64,000 bases of DNA from Klebsiella africana (GCF_020526085.1 NZ_CP084874.1:682001-746000); one strand, 5' to 3'. Shown: positions 43,425 through 54,768, counted from the first letter of the stretch. Numbers and translations are program-made. Notes: generated from the letters alone by a model not told the origin.

Positions 43425-44588
43425 TTAGCGGGCTGCCTCGTAGATACGACGGCTGACGTCCAGCGTGATATCCTGATGTTCGCCCAGTTTGGTCATGCCG
43501 TGCTCTTCCAGTTTCGCCAGCAGCGCCGGGATAGAGCTGCCGTCGAGACCGTAATCGGAAAGACGGGTCGGCACGCCCATCTGCTCGAAGAACTGACGCG
43601 TTGCGGCGATGGCGGCATCGATACGTTGGTCGTCAGAGCCTTCGGTAATATTCCACACGCGCTCGGCATACTGCAGCAGTTTCTCGCGCTTGGCATCGCG
43701 TTTCTCATTCCACAGCGCCGGCAGTACGATAGCCAGCGTCTGGGCGTGATCCAGGCCGTGCATCGCCGTCAGCTCGTGGCCGAGCATATGCGTCGCCCAG
43801 TCCTGTGGCACGCCTGCGCCGATCAGGCCGTTCAGCGCCTGCGTCGCCGCCCACATAATGTTGGCGCGCACGTTATAGTTCTCCGGTTCCTGCAGGGCTT
43901 TCGGGCCATCCTCGATCAGGGTCAGGAGAATGCCTTCGGCGAAACGGTCCTGGATTTTGCCGTCCACCGGGTAGGTGACGTACTGCTCGACGGTATGGAC
44001 GAAGGCGTCAACCACACCGTTCGCGACCTGGCGCGGCGGCAGGGTGTAGGTATAAACCGGATCGAGGATTGCGAACTGCGGCTGGACGTGCGAAGACATA
44101 AACGCGCGTTTGTCGCCGGTGGTTTTCCGCGAAATGACCGCGCCTTTGTTGGATTCAGAACCGGTCGCCGGCAGAGTCAGTACCGAGCCCATTGGAATGG
44201 CGCTGGCAATTTTGCTGCCATAGGTTTCCAGAATTTCCCACGGATCGATAGCGGCGTCGTAGTGGGCTGCCGCAGCGATAAACTTGGTGCCATCCAGCAC
44301 CGAACCGCCACCGACCGCCAACAGAAAGGTGACCTTTTCGTCGCGGGCGAGTTTCACCGCATTCATCAGGGTTTCGTAAGACGGGTTCGGCTCGATACCG
44401 CCAAATTCAAGGACATCCAGACCATTCAGGGCGGTGAGGACCTGATCCAGGACGCCTGTTTTTTTCACGCTGCCGCCGCCGTAGGTCACCAGAACGCGGG
44501 CTTCTGCCGGGATCTGTTCACGCAGCTTTTCAATCGCGCCTTTGCCAAACAGAATGCGGGTTGGGGTATGCAGGTCGAAATTATTCAT
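43425..44588 (-). CDS. yqhD: NADPH-dependent aldehyde reductase/alcohol dehydrogenase YqhD
   Basis: Iron-type-fold, zinc-dependent alcohol dehydrogenase that detoxifies aldehydes such as furfural, glyoxal and lipid-peroxidation products. The 387-residue protein keeps the metal ligands by count: D194, H198, H267 and H281. Coenzyme-binding GGGS motifs are at residues 37-40 and 93-96. It is divergent from its activator gene yqhC, with a 196-bp gap that should contain the YqhC site. Confidence 0.97.
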   Translation of the reverse strand: MNNFDLHTPTRILFGKGAIEKLREQIPAEARVLVTYGGGSVKKTGVLDQVLTALNGLDVLEFGGIEPNPSYETLMNAVKLARDEKVTFLLAVGGGSVLDGTKFIAAAAHYDAAIDPWEILETYGSKIASAIPMGSVLTLPATGSESNKGAVISRKTTGDKRAFMSSHVQPQFAILDPVYTYTLPPRQVANGVVDAFVHTVEQYVTYPVDGKIQDRFAEGILLTLIEDGPKALQEPENYNVRANIMWAATQALNGLIGAGVPQDWATHMLGHELTAMHGLDHAQTLAIVLPALWNEKRDAKREKLLQYAERVWNITEGSDDQRIDAAIAATRQFFEQMGVPTRLSDYGLDGSSIPALLAKLEEHGMTKLGEHQDITLDVSRRIYEAAR

Positions 44589-44784
44589 TGCTTGAGTCCT
44601 CCAAAGAGTAAAACCGCCGGCAGGGACGATACCGCTGCCAGATGACGTTTATTGTGGTCCTGGCGCCGTTGACCCTCAATGCACATTTCTGCCGATGTCT
44701 TGCCTATTTCTCCATATGGCTGGAGAATTTGCAGCGGCCTGCGCACAATGTACAGGTGAAGAAACATCGGGAGAGACGCTGGCA

Positions 44785-45684
44785 ATGCAACACGCAGAGA
44801 TATGTCGGACATTGACGGATAAAGTTAATCAATTGAAAGATAAGCACGAAAGGTTAAGTTCGCTGCTGCCTGACGTTCGCTTGCTGTATGGGACGCAGCC
44901 GGGAGCCCGGACGCCGGTGATGTATCAGCCGGGGATCGTTTTTCTCTTTTCCGGCCATAAAATTGGTTATATCAATGAACGAACTTTTCGCTACGATACA
45001 AATGAATATTTGCTGCTGACCGTACCGCTGCCCTTCGAGTGCGAAACCTTTGCCACCCCGGAGGTGCCCCTCGCCGGGATGCGCCTGAACGTTGATATCC
45101 TGCAGCTGCAAGAGCTGCTGATGGATATTGGTGAAGATCCGCTGTTTCAGCCCGCGGTCGCCTCCAGTGGGATAAACTCGGCGGTACTCTCGGAGGATAT
45201 TCTGTGCGCTGCCGAACGGCTGCTCGATGTGATGGAGCGGCCGCTGGATGCCCGTATTCTTGGCAAGCAGATCATCCGCGAAATTCTCTATTATGTGCTG
45301 ATGGGGCCCTGCGGTGGCGCGCTGCTGGCACTGGTCAGCCGGCAGACCCACTTCAGCCTGATAAGCCGCGTGCTCAAGCATATCGAAAGCCAGTACACCG
45401 AAAACCTCAGCGTCGATCGGCTGGCGGCGGAAGCGAATATGAGCGTGTCAGCGTTTCACCATAATTTTAAAGCGGTGACCAGCACTTCTCCTTTGCAGTA
45501 TCTGAAAAACTACCGTTTGCACAAAGCGCGGATGCTGATGATCCATGACGGCATGAAGGCCAGCGCGGCGGCGATGCGGGTGGGATATGAAAGCCCTTCG
45601 CAGTTCAGCCGCGAGTTTAAGCGCTACTTCGGTTTGACGCCGGGAGAAGACGCCGCGCGTATTCGCACGATGCAGGGAATGTAA
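44785..45684 (+). CDS. yqhC: AraC-family activator YqhC
   Basis: Transcriptional activator of yqhD and dkgA in response to glyoxal and furfural. From the ATG at 44785 the protein has 299 residues; GGGAGAGA lies 8 nt upstream and E. coli YqhC aligns from MKREEICRLL onward. The N-terminal AraC-N domain ([19 protein letters not shown]) is followed by two helix-turn-helix motifs near the C-terminus ([21 protein letters not shown] and [22 protein letters not shown]). The frame is open upstream to 44695. Confidence 0.94.
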   Translation: MQHAEICRTLTDKVNQLKDKHERLSSLLPDVRLLYGTQPGARTPVMYQPGIVFLFSGHKIGYINERTFRYDTNEYLLLTVPLPFECETFATPEVPLAGMRLNVDILQLQELLMDIGEDPLFQPAVASSGINSAVLSEDILCAAERLLDVMERPLDARILGKQIIREILYYVLMGPCGGALLALVSRQTHFSLISRVLKHIESQYTENLSVDRLAAEANMSVSAFHHNFKAVTSTSPLQYLKNYRLHKARMLMIHDGMKASAAAMRVGYESPSQFSREFKRYFGLTPGEDAARIRTMQGM

Positions 45685-45733
45685 TATCAGGAAGGGCAAG
45701 CCGGGCGGGCGCAGGCCCCCCGGCTGATAAGCG

Positions 45734-46393
45734 TCAGGCGCTGCAATATTTCTTTTTAATGACCACGAACAGCGTGCCGAGCAGGCCCGCCAGCAGCAGG
45801 ACAATTGGCAGGATCATCAGGCAGGTCATCACCTGATCTTCATGGCGCTTCACAAAGGGGATCATGCTCAGCGCATAGCCAAGACCCGTCACCACACAGA
45901 CCCACAGCAGGGCGCTCAGCCAGTTGAAGAACTGGAAGCGGCGGTTCGGCAGGCCAGAAATCCCGGCCATGGTTGGCAGCAGGGTGCGGACAAACGCCAG
46001 AAAACGGCCCGCGAGCAGTGCCAGCAGGCCGTGGCGGTCAAACATGCAGGTGGCGCGCTGATGGTATTTGTGCGGCAGATGCGCCAGCCAGCCTTTCACC
46101 GTTTGCGTATTGCCCAGCCAGCGCCCTTGCACATAGCTCAGCCAGCAGCCGAGGCTGGCGGCGGCAGTCAGAATGGCGATAGTGGGCACAAAGTCCATGA
46201 CGCCTTTAGCAATCAGCGCGCCGGCGAGCAGCAGCAGGCTGTCTCCCGGTAAAAAGGAGGCGGGCAGCAGCCCGTTTTCCAGAAACAGGGTCGCGAACAT
46301 AACCAGATATACAACGCCCACAACGTGAGGGTTCGCCAATGCGGCAAAATCATGTTGCCACAGCGCGGCGACAATCTCTTGAATGACAACCAT
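45734..46393 (-). CDS. yghB: DedA-family inner-membrane protein YghB
   Basis: DedA-family membrane protein, 219 residues with about five hydrophobic segments. The family signature is visible: [24 protein letters not shown], followed later by [20 protein letters not shown] with the conserved Arg and Pro. In E. coli YghB and its paralog YqjA are needed together for normal division and proton-motive-force homeostasis; recent work ties DedA proteins to lipid-carrier flipping. Convergent with yqhC. Confidence 0.95.
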   Translation of the reverse strand: MVVIQEIVAALWQHDFAALANPHVVGVVYLVMFATLFLENGLLPASFLPGDSLLLLAGALIAKGVMDFVPTIAILTAAASLGCWLSYVQGRWLGNTQTVKGWLAHLPHKYHQRATCMFDRHGLLALLAGRFLAFVRTLLPTMAGISGLPNRRFQFFNWLSALLWVCVVTGLGYALSMIPFVKRHEDQVMTCLMILPIVLLLAGLLGTLFVVIKKKYCSA

Positions 46394-46524
46394 GGACTTT
46401 CCTAAGTGGTACCGTATTGTTGACTAGTGTACTCCTGAAGAGGCCCGAGCACCTTGATCCCGGGCGCAACAAAAGCGGCCGCTTTGCTAAAAAGCGTCCG
46501 CTATTGTTGCCACTGACTGTCACT

Positions 46525-47802
<1,278 letters not shown>

Positions 47803-47880
47803 TTACCAGGCCCGCGGTTAGCCGCTTTTTTACTGCGTAAGCGCAAGGAAAATAAACGTGATTTGCTGCACAGTGTAAAT

Positions 47881-47899
47881 ACTAATGAGAACCACTATC
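47881..47899 (+). promoter_or_regulatory. Fur box upstream of exbB
   Basis: ACTAATGAGAACCACTATC matches 14 of 19 positions of the Fur consensus GATAATGATAATCATTATC. It lies 63 bp before exbB, and exbBD is Fur-repressed in E. coli. Confidence 0.75.
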
Positions 47900-47962
47900 A
47901 ATTCGATGCCGTTTTGATATTATTGTGGGCAGATTTTGTGATTATCGTCGTGGAGATAGAGC

Positions 47963-48694
47963 GTGGGTAATAATTTGATGCAGGCGGATCTCTCCGTTTG
48001 GGGTATGTATCATCATGCCGATATTGTCGTTAAGGTGGTGATGATTGGCCTGATTCTGGCGTCGGTCGTCACATGGGCCATCTTCTTCGGTAAAGGGGCG
48101 GAAATCCTCGCCAGCAAGCGTCGCCTCAAACGTGAACAGCAGCAGTTGGCGGAAGCCCGCTCTCTCGATCAGGCCAGCGATATTGCCAGCGCCTTTGAGG
48201 CGAAAAGCCTCACCACCCTGCTTATCAATGAAGCGCAGAACGAACTCGAACTCTCTGCCGGTGCCGAAGACAATGAAGGCATCAAGGAACGAACCGGTTT
48301 TCGCCTTGAGCGTCGCGTTGCGGCGGTCGGTCGCCATATGGGGCGCGGCAACGGCTATCTGGCGACCATCGGCGCCATTTCCCCGTTTGTGGGCCTGTTT
48401 GGGACCGTCTGGGGCATCATGAACAGTTTTATCGGTATCGCCCAGACCCAGACCACCAATCTTGCGGTAGTGGCCCCGGGCATCGCGGAAGCGCTGCTGG
48501 CGACGGCCATCGGCCTGTTCGCCGCTATCCCGGCGGTGGTCATCTATAACATTTTCGCCCGCATGATCGGCAGCTACAAGGCTTCGCTCGGCGACGTCGC
48601 CGCTCAGGTACTCCTGCTGCAAAGCCGTGACCTGGACCTCAGCGCCAGCGGCGTGAAGCCGGTGCGCAGCGCGCAGAAATTACGGGTAGGTTGA
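47963..48694 (+). CDS. exbB: TonB-system energiser ExbB
   Basis: Inner-membrane proton channel subunit of the TonB-ExbB-ExbD complex that powers siderophore and B12 uptake. The 243-residue protein has three membrane segments and the family stretch AISPFVGLFGTVWGIMNSF. Translation starts at GTG 47963 (MGNNLMQADLSVWGM), as in E. coli, preceded by GGAGATAGAGC. The gap to exbD is 6 bp. Fur box upstream. Confidence 0.97.
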   Translation: MGNNLMQADLSVWGMYHHADIVVKVVMIGLILASVVTWAIFFGKGAEILASKRRLKREQQQLAEARSLDQASDIASAFEAKSLTTLLINEAQNELELSAGAEDNEGIKERTGFRLERRVAAVGRHMGRGNGYLATIGAISPFVGLFGTVWGIMNSFIGIAQTQTTNLAVVAPGIAEALLATAIGLFAAIPAVVIYNIFARMIGSYKASLGDVAAQVLLLQSRDLDLSASGVKPVRSAQKLRVG

Positions 48695-48700
48695 TCGGCT

Positions 48701-49126
48701 ATGGCGATGCGTCTTAATGAAAATCTGGACGATAACGGCGAAATGCATGAGATCAACGTGACGCCGTTTATCGATGTCATGCTGGTTCTGCTGATTATCT
48801 TCATGGTGGCCGCGCCGCTGGCGACGGTCGACGTGAAGGTCAATCTGCCGGCCTCCTCCAGCCAGCCGCAACCGCGACCGGAAAAACCCATCTACCTGTC
48901 GGTGAAGGCGGATAAGAGCATGTTCCTCGGCAACGACCCGGTTACCGAAGCGAATATGATTAACGCCCTGGATAGCCTGACTGCTGGCAAAAAAGATACC
49001 ACCGTCTTCTTTCGCGCGGATAAAACCGTTGATTACGAGACGATGATGAAAGTGATGGATACCCTGCATCAGGCGGGTTATCTCAAGATCGGGCTGGTGG
49101 GCGAAGAGACCGTCAAAGCCAAATAA
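48701..49126 (+). CDS. exbD: TonB-system protein ExbD
   Basis: Partner of ExbB, 141 residues: short cytoplasmic N-terminus, a single membrane helix with the proton-carrying Asp in TPFIDVMLVLLIIFMV (D25), and a periplasmic domain ending KIGLVGEET. Co-transcribed with exbB and followed by a terminator. Confidence 0.97.
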   Translation: MAMRLNENLDDNGEMHEINVTPFIDVMLVLLIIFMVAAPLATVDVKVNLPASSSQPQPRPEKPIYLSVKADKSMFLGNDPVTEANMINALDSLTAGKKDTTVFFRADKTVDYETMMKVMDTLHQAGYLKIGLVGEETVKAK

Positions 49127-49144
49127 CCCGATTTTTTTCCTGAA

Positions 49145-49172
49145 AAGGCTGGCCGCGCGCCGGCCTTTTTTA
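49145..49172 (+). terminator. Terminator after exbD
   Basis: AAGGCTGGC/GCCGGCCTT stem (one G-T pair), CGCGC loop and T-run, 18 bp after the exbD stop codon. Confidence 0.88.
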
Positions 49173-49266
49173 TGGCCGTTTGCCCGCGAAGTGTTGGCCT
49201 GGCGTTGCCATCACGTTATCTGTCTGGGATATAATGTCGCTTCTTATTGTTAACTGACAGGATCTT

Positions 49267-49761
49267 ATGGAACGCTTTCTGGAAAATGCTATGTACGCCT
49301 CGCGCTGGCTGCTGGCGCCGGTTTATTTTGGCCTCTCGCTCGGTCTGATTGCGCTGACCATCAAATTTTTTCAGGAGATCTTCCACATACTGCCGCATAT
49401 TTTTAGCGTCAGTGAGTCGGATATGATTCTGACCCTGCTGTCGCTGGTGGATATGACCCTGGTGGGCGGTTTGCTGGTGATGGTGATGTTCTCTGGATAT
49501 GAAAATTTTGTCTCGCAGCTGGATATTAATGAGGGTAAAGAAAAACTCAGCTGGCTGGGCAAAATGGACGCGACTTCGCTGAAAAATAAGGTTGCCGCCT
49601 CCATCGTGGCGATCTCCTCTATTCACCTGCTGCGGGTGTTTATGGATGCGAAAAACGTCCCGGACAATAAGCTGATGTGGTACGTGATTATCCACCTGAC
49701 CTTCGTGCTGTCGGCCTTTGTGATGGGCTACCTTGATCGTCTGACCAAAGTGAAACACTGA
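49267..49761 (+). CDS. yqhA: UPF0114 inner-membrane protein YqhA
   Basis: Conserved membrane protein of unknown function, 164 residues with about four hydrophobic segments (around 15-33, 55-75, 105-122 and 136-155). Family landmarks are [13 protein letters not shown] at the N-terminus and [19 protein letters not shown]. It is alone in its transcription unit here, after the exbD terminator. Confidence 0.92.
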   Translation: MERFLENAMYASRWLLAPVYFGLSLGLIALTIKFFQEIFHILPHIFSVSESDMILTLLSLVDMTLVGGLLVMVMFSGYENFVSQLDINEGKEKLSWLGKMDATSLKNKVAASIVAISSIHLLRVFMDAKNVPDNKLMWYVIIHLTFVLSAFVMGYLDRLTKVKH

Positions 49762-49882
49762 TCCCTTCTCTCCCGGCGGTGTTAGCCGCTGGGCTGTTTC
49801 TCCCCGTTTCATGCTTTTCTGGGCTGGCGTATGCCCGAGCTTCTGCTTTGCTTAAAGGGCGCTTAACAACGGAGGCAGGGTG

Positions 49883-50770
49883 ATGACGCGATTAACGGCC
49901 AAAGATTTCCCGCAGCAGTTGCTCGAGTATTATGACTACTATGCCCACGGCAAAATCAGTAAACGCGAGTTTCTCCGGCTGGCGGGGAAATATACTGTCG
50001 GCGGGATGACCGCGCTGGCGCTGTTTAATCTGCTGAAGCCCGACTATGCCCTGGCAGAGCAGGTACCGTTCACCGACCCGGATATCCGCCCGGAGTATAT
50101 TCATTATCCCTCTCCTGACGGTCACGGCGAAGTGCGGGCTTACCTGGTGACGCCGACAAAAATAGCCGACAAAGCGCCCGCCGTTGTGGTGGTACACGAG
50201 AACCGCGGCCTGAATCCCTATATTGAAGACGTAGCCCGACGGGTAGCGAAAGCGGGGTACATCGCGCTGGCGCCGGATGGCCTGAGCGCCGTCGGCGGCT
50301 ATCCGGGGAATGATGATGAAGGCCGAGCGCTACAGCAGAAAGTCGATCCCGTGAAACTGATGAATGATTTTTTTGCGGCGGTCGCGTTTATGGCGAAGCA
50401 TCCACAGGCGACGGGGAAGGTTGGTATCACCGGGTTTTGTTACGGCGGCGGCGTCAGCAACGCGGCGGCGGTGGCGATCCCGGAGCTAGCCTGTGCGGTG
50501 CCGTTTTACGGTCGCCAGCCGCCGCTGAACGAGGTCGATAAAATTAAAGCGCCGCTGCTGCTGCACCATGCCGGCCTCGATAGCGGCATTAATGAAGGCT
50601 GGCCCGCCTATGAGCAGGCGTTGAAGGAACACCATAAAGTCTACGAGGCCTATTTCTATCAGGGCGTGAATCACGGCTTTCATAATGATTCCACGCCGCG
50701 CTACGATCGGGCTGCGGCTGATCTGGCCTGGCAACGCACGCTGGCATGGTTTGAGAAGTATTTACGCTAG
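49883..50770 (+). CDS. yghX: Dienelactone-hydrolase-like protein YghX
   Basis: Alpha/beta-hydrolase of the dienelactone hydrolase family, 295 residues from the ATG at 49883 (a GTG lies at 49880). The N-terminal 60 residues hold SKREFLRLAGKYTVGGMTALAL and then ALAEQ, which looks like a Tat signal with a KR pair instead of RR. The catalytic parts are HENRGLNPYIED, the nucleophile GFCYGGG and the His in VNHGF. In E. coli K-12 this gene is broken; here it is intact. Substrate unknown. Confidence 0.9.
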   Translation: MTRLTAKDFPQQLLEYYDYYAHGKISKREFLRLAGKYTVGGMTALALFNLLKPDYALAEQVPFTDPDIRPEYIHYPSPDGHGEVRAYLVTPTKIADKAPAVVVVHENRGLNPYIEDVARRVAKAGYIALAPDGLSAVGGYPGNDDEGRALQQKVDPVKLMNDFFAAVAFMAKHPQATGKVGITGFCYGGGVSNAAAVAIPELACAVPFYGRQPPLNEVDKIKAPLLLHHAGLDSGINEGWPAYEQALKEHHKVYEAYFYQGVNHGFHNDSTPRYDRAAADLAWQRTLAWFEKYLR

Positions 50771-50848
50771 TGCAAACGTCATAAATAGCGCTACCGCTCG
50801 CTCAAAAAAACGCTATATAATTTGTTATATAACGATTGGGAGGGCGCG

Positions 50849-51136
50849 ATGGAAAATCATTTTGGTAAAGGGTTAATGGCGGGGCTACAGGCATCCTATG
50901 CTGACACCGCCGCGCATGCGGCGAATTTTTGCGCCGACTATAAACGCGGGTTTGTGCTCGGCTACTCGCACCGCATGTTTGAAAAAACCGGTGACCGTCA
51001 GCTCAGCGCGTGGGAGGCGGGGATCCTGACCCGTCGCTATGGCCTTGACAGAGATATGGTGATGGATTTCTTCAAAGAAGGTGGGTCGGGTATGGCGATG
51101 CGCTATTTTCTGGCGGGCTATCGGCTGGAAAGCTAA
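50849..51136 (+). CDS. yghW: DUF2623 protein YghW
   Basis: Small conserved protein of 95 residues and unknown function, clearly the YghW family: [13 protein letters not shown] at the start, [22 protein letters not shown] in the middle, [11 protein letters not shown] and a C-terminal FLAGYRLES. The ATG at 50849 has GGAGGG 5-10 nt upstream. It is adjacent to yghX and yghU, as in other enterobacteria. Confidence 0.9.
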   Translation: MENHFGKGLMAGLQASYADTAAHAANFCADYKRGFVLGYSHRMFEKTGDRQLSAWEAGILTRRYGLDRDMVMDFFKEGGSGMAMRYFLAGYRLES

Positions 51137-51208
51137 ACAGGACGGCTTCGCAGGCGGAACCGTCCTGTGGTGGGAACCCTTTCCCGTCAGCGGGAAGGGG
51201 TGAAGACC

Positions 51209-52075
51209 TTACGCCTGGCGCTTATCTTCCGTTTGGGTGTCAAAGTCGCGGGCATCATGGCGCTCATGCAGCTGCTCATTGAGCGGGCCATTGGTGCGGT
51301 TGACGATACGTCCGCGCTTGACGGCCGGGCGGTTGCCGACATCCTGCGCCCAGCGCAGTACGTTTTTATAGCTCCCCGCGTCGAGGAACTCCGCCGCGTT
51401 ATAGACATTGCCCAGCACTACGTTGCCATACCACGGCCAGACAGCCATATCAGCGATAGTGTACTCCTCGCCGGCCACATAGCGACCGCGGGCGAGCTGT
51501 TTGTCCAGCACGTCGAGCTGGCGTTTGGCTTCCATCGTAAAGCGGTCGATCGCGTACTCGATCTTCACTGGCGCATAGTTATAGAAGTGGCCAAAGCCGC
51601 CGCCGAGGAACGGCGCTGCGCCCTGCAGCCAGAACAGCCAGTTGAGGGTTTCGGTGCGACCGGCAGGATCTTTCGGCAGGAAGAAACCAAATTTTTCCGC
51701 TAAATACAGGAGAATGCTGCCTGACTCAAATACCCGGGTCGGCGGCGTGGTGGAATGGTCGCTGAGGGCCGGGATCTTCGAGTTCGGGTTGATCTCGACA
51801 AAGCCGCTGGAAAACTGATCCCCTTCGCCAATGCGTATCAGCCAGGCGTCGTATTCCGCGCCGCTGACGCCCAGCGCCAGCAGCTCCTCCAGCATGATGG
51901 TCACCTTCTGGCCGTTGGGCGTGCCGAGTGAGTAAAGCTGGAGCGGATGGGTTCCCACCGGCAGGACGCGTTCATGAGTCGCGCCGGAAACGGGACGGTT
52001 GATGTTGGCGAACGCGCCGCCGCTGTTTTGCTTCCATTCCCACACTTTTGGTGGCTGGTAGTTTTGCTCTGACAT
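51209..52075 (-). CDS. yghU: GST-like disulfide-bond reductase YghU
   Basis: Nu-class glutathione-transferase-like enzyme with disulfide-bond reductase activity in E. coli. The 288-residue protein starts MSEQNYQPPKVWEWKQ; the thioredoxin-like domain includes GQKVTIMLEELLALG, and PNSKIPAL and FESGSILLYLAEKFG bind glutathione; an all-helical domain follows. The ATG at 52075 is chosen by homology, since the frame extends to 52147. It follows the DsbA-like gene by 47 bp, so both may share a transcript. Confidence 0.94.
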   Translation of the reverse strand: MSEQNYQPPKVWEWKQNSGGAFANINRPVSGATHERVLPVGTHPLQLYSLGTPNGQKVTIMLEELLALGVSGAEYDAWLIRIGEGDQFSSGFVEINPNSKIPALSDHSTTPPTRVFESGSILLYLAEKFGFFLPKDPAGRTETLNWLFWLQGAAPFLGGGFGHFYNYAPVKIEYAIDRFTMEAKRQLDVLDKQLARGRYVAGEEYTIADMAVWPWYGNVVLGNVYNAAEFLDAGSYKNVLRWAQDVGNRPAVKRGRIVNRTNGPLNEQLHERHDARDFDTQTEDKRQA

Positions 52076-52122
52076 GCTGGTTTGCCTTTTTCGTGGATGT
52101 ACAAAAAGTGTAGCAGGTGACC

Positions 52123-52683
52123 TCAGGCCATAATCCGCGCGGCCCACACGCTGACATCATCGCCGCTGCCGAGATCCGGCTGCACCAGGCCGTTGACCAT
52201 AAAGGTCGGGGAGACATGGATACCGTTCTGACGGGCGTATTTACTGTGCCACTTGATCACGTCCTGCAGCTCCGGGCGGGCAAAGGCAGCCCCCAGCAGC
52301 ACGTGACTGTAGCGTTCAATGCGCTCAATGATTTGCTGCGGCGTGGCGTTCATGTTCGGCCCGCTGCAGTGATCGGTAAACTCAAACTCTTCCCGATGGT
52401 CTGCCACGGCCTGCATCACCTTATGCGCCTGCTCTCTGCCATGCGGCAGGGTGGACGCGGCGAGGATGCAGCGGACAATCACCCCGGAGAACAGATGCCA
52501 CGGCTGCGACTGCAGGCGTATCTTGATGGTTACGTTATCGGCGCCGACCTCATCGAGCAGATCGTCGAGTTTATTAAACGCGCGGACAGAGTAGGGGCAG
52601 GTGGGCTCAAGGAACACCTCAAACGTCCGCGGGCCGTGTCCCCAGACCAGCGGTTGGGCATTCAGATGCGAGGGTGTGCTCAT
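52123..52683 (-). CDS. DsbA/thioredoxin-fold protein with a lone active-site-like cysteine
   Basis: 186-residue cytoplasmic-looking protein (no signal peptide) of the DsbA-like thioredoxin fold. The start of the fold reads FEVFLEPTCPYSVRAFNKL: where DsbA has CxxC, this protein has CPYS, so the second cysteine is missing. A cis-Pro-like loop HVSPTFMVNG is present near the C-terminus. It precedes yghU, a glutathione-dependent reductase, on the same strand, and gss is divergent, hinting at thiol metabolism. I do not recognise a gene name. Confidence 0.8.
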   Translation of the reverse strand: MSTPSHLNAQPLVWGHGPRTFEVFLEPTCPYSVRAFNKLDDLLDEVGADNVTIKIRLQSQPWHLFSGVIVRCILAASTLPHGREQAHKVMQAVADHREEFEFTDHCSGPNMNATPQQIIERIERYSHVLLGAAFARPELQDVIKWHSKYARQNGIHVSPTFMVNGLVQPDLGSGDDVSVWAARIMA

Positions 52684-52902
52684 TGTCGACTCCTGATGTT
52701 GCGTTGTTTTTTTGTTATATCACCGATAACGATATCACTTTTGTTTCCGGCTGCAGGGTTATTTTCCTTAACGGCACGATTAGCGAAACGAATGAGTGGT
52801 ATCATCGTTACACCTCTGTCTGGTAAGTGCCTGCGGCAGGATAAGAAGAGGGAGTTTTGTTTCGCCAACTGCCCGGGCTGCATTAATTTGAGGTCAGGCT
52901 AA

Positions 52903-54768
52903 ATGAGCAAAGGATCGACAAGCAGTGACGCCCCGTTTGGGACATTGTTAGGCTACGCGCCCGGCGGCGTAGCGATTTATTCATCGAATTACAGTAGCTT
53001 AAATCCGCAGGACTACCCGGATGACGCGACGTTTCGCAGCTACATCGGCAATGAGTATATGGGGCATAAATGGCAGTGCGTGGAGTTTGCGCGCCGCTTT
53101 CTGTTCCTGACCTACGGCTTTGTCTTCACCGATGTGGGGATGGCCTATGAAATCTTCTCCCTGCGTTTCCTGCGCGAAGTGGTCAATGACAACATTCTGC
53201 CGCTGCAGGCCTTCGCCAACGGCTCCCGCCGTCCGCCGATCGCTGGTTCGCTGCTGATCTGGCAGAAGGGCGGCGAGTTTAAGCACACCGGCCACGTTGC
53301 GGTGATCACCCAGCTTGTCGGCAATAAGGTGCGTATCGCCGAGCAGAACGTCATTCACTCGCCGCTGCCGCAGGGCCAGCAGTGGACCCGCGAGTTGACC
53401 CTCGAGGTCAACGACGGCCAGTACACTATCAAAGATACCTTTGCCGATACCGAAATTTTAGGCTGGATGATCCAGACCGCCGATACCGAACACAGCCTGC
53501 CGCAGCCGGTGCTGCCGGGCGAGGCGATGGCGATCAAAGGCGCGCGGCTGCCAAACAACGGCCAGTTCCGCGGTAAATGGCTGAACGAGAAAGACCCGCT
53601 GCAGAAAGCCTACGTGGCGGCCAACGGCCATTTCATCAACCAGGATCCCTATCAGTATTTCACCATCAGCGAAAGTGCCGAACAGGAGCTGATTAAAGCC
53701 ACCAACGAGCTGCACCTGATGTATCTGCACGCCACCGATAAGGTAATGAAGGATGATAACCTGCTGGCGCTGTTTGATATCCCGAAAATTCTCTGGCCGC
53801 GCCTGCGTCTCTCCTGGCAGCGCCGTCGTCATCATATGATCACCGGGCGCATGGATTTTTGCATGGACGAGCGCGGGCTGAAGGTGTACGAGTACAATGC
53901 CGATTCCGCCTCCTGCCATACCGAAGGCGGGCTGATCCTCGAACAGTGGCTGAAGCAGGGCTACTACGGCACCGGCCACAATCCGGCGGAAGGTCTGCTC
54001 GATGAGCTGGCGGGGGCGTGGAAACACAGCCGGGCGCGGCCCTTCGTCCACATCATGCAGGACAAGGATCTGGAAGAGAACTACCACGCGCAGTTTATCC
54101 AGCGTTCGCTGACCCAGGCCGGTTTTGAGAGCAAAATTCTCTTTGGCCTTGATGAGCTGCGCTGGGACGCTGCCGGCCAGCTGATCGACGCCGACGGGCG
54201 GCTAGTCAACTGCGTCTGGAAAACCTGGGCATGGGAAACCGCCATTGAGCAGGTGCGCGAAGTCAGCGCTGAGGAGTACGCGGCGGTACCGATTCGTACC
54301 GGACATCCGCAGAATGAGGTGCGGCTGATTGACGTCCTGCTGCGTCCTGAAGTATTGGTATTCGAACCCCTGTGGACGGTGATCCCCGGCAACAAAGCCA
54401 TTCTGCCGGTGCTGTGGTCGCTGTTCCCGCATCATCGCTATCTGCTGGATACCGATTTTGAGGTTAACGACGAGCTGGTGAAAACCGGCTATGCGGTGAA
54501 GCCTATTTCCGGGCGCTGCGGAAACAATATCGACCTGATCGGCCCTCAGGATGAACTCCTGGATAAGACCAGCGGCCAGTTTGTCGATCGCAAGAATATC
54601 TACCAGCAGCTGTGGTGCCTGCCGAAAGTGGACGGTAAGTACATTCAGGTGTGCACGTTTACCGTCGGCGGTAACTACGGCGGTACCTGCCTGCGCGGCG
54701 ATTCGTCGCTGGTGGTGAAAAAAGAGAGCGATATCGAGCCGTTAATCGTTTTGAAAGACAAAGCATGA
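52903..54768 (+). CDS. gss: Bifunctional glutathionylspermidine amidase/synthetase
   Basis: Makes and degrades glutathionylspermidine, a polyamine-thiol conjugate. The 621-residue protein has an N-terminal CHAP-type amidase with the catalytic Cys at C59 (GHKWQCVEFARRF) and a His in FKHTGHVAVITQ, and a C-terminal ATP-grasp synthetase with ENYHAQFIQRSL, KTWAWETA and YAVKPISGRCGNNI. GAGG lies 10 nt before the ATG. Its paralog YgiC is encoded 30 kb to the left. Confidence 0.97.
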   Translation: MSKGSTSSDAPFGTLLGYAPGGVAIYSSNYSSLNPQDYPDDATFRSYIGNEYMGHKWQCVEFARRFLFLTYGFVFTDVGMAYEIFSLRFLREVVNDNILPLQAFANGSRRPPIAGSLLIWQKGGEFKHTGHVAVITQLVGNKVRIAEQNVIHSPLPQGQQWTRELTLEVNDGQYTIKDTFADTEILGWMIQTADTEHSLPQPVLPGEAMAIKGARLPNNGQFRGKWLNEKDPLQKAYVAANGHFINQDPYQYFTISESAEQELIKATNELHLMYLHATDKVMKDDNLLALFDIPKILWPRLRLSWQRRRHHMITGRMDFCMDERGLKVYEYNADSASCHTEGGLILEQWLKQGYYGTGHNPAEGLLDELAGAWKHSRARPFVHIMQDKDLEENYHAQFIQRSLTQAGFESKILFGLDELRWDAAGQLIDADGRLVNCVWKTWAWETAIEQVREVSAEEYAAVPIRTGHPQNEVRLIDVLLRPEVLVFEPLWTVIPGNKAILPVLWSLFPHHRYLLDTDFEVNDELVKTGYAVKPISGRCGNNIDLIGPQDELLDKTSGQFVDRKNIYQQLWCLPKVDGKYIQVCTFTVGGNYGGTCLRGDSSLVVKKESDIEPLIVLKDKA

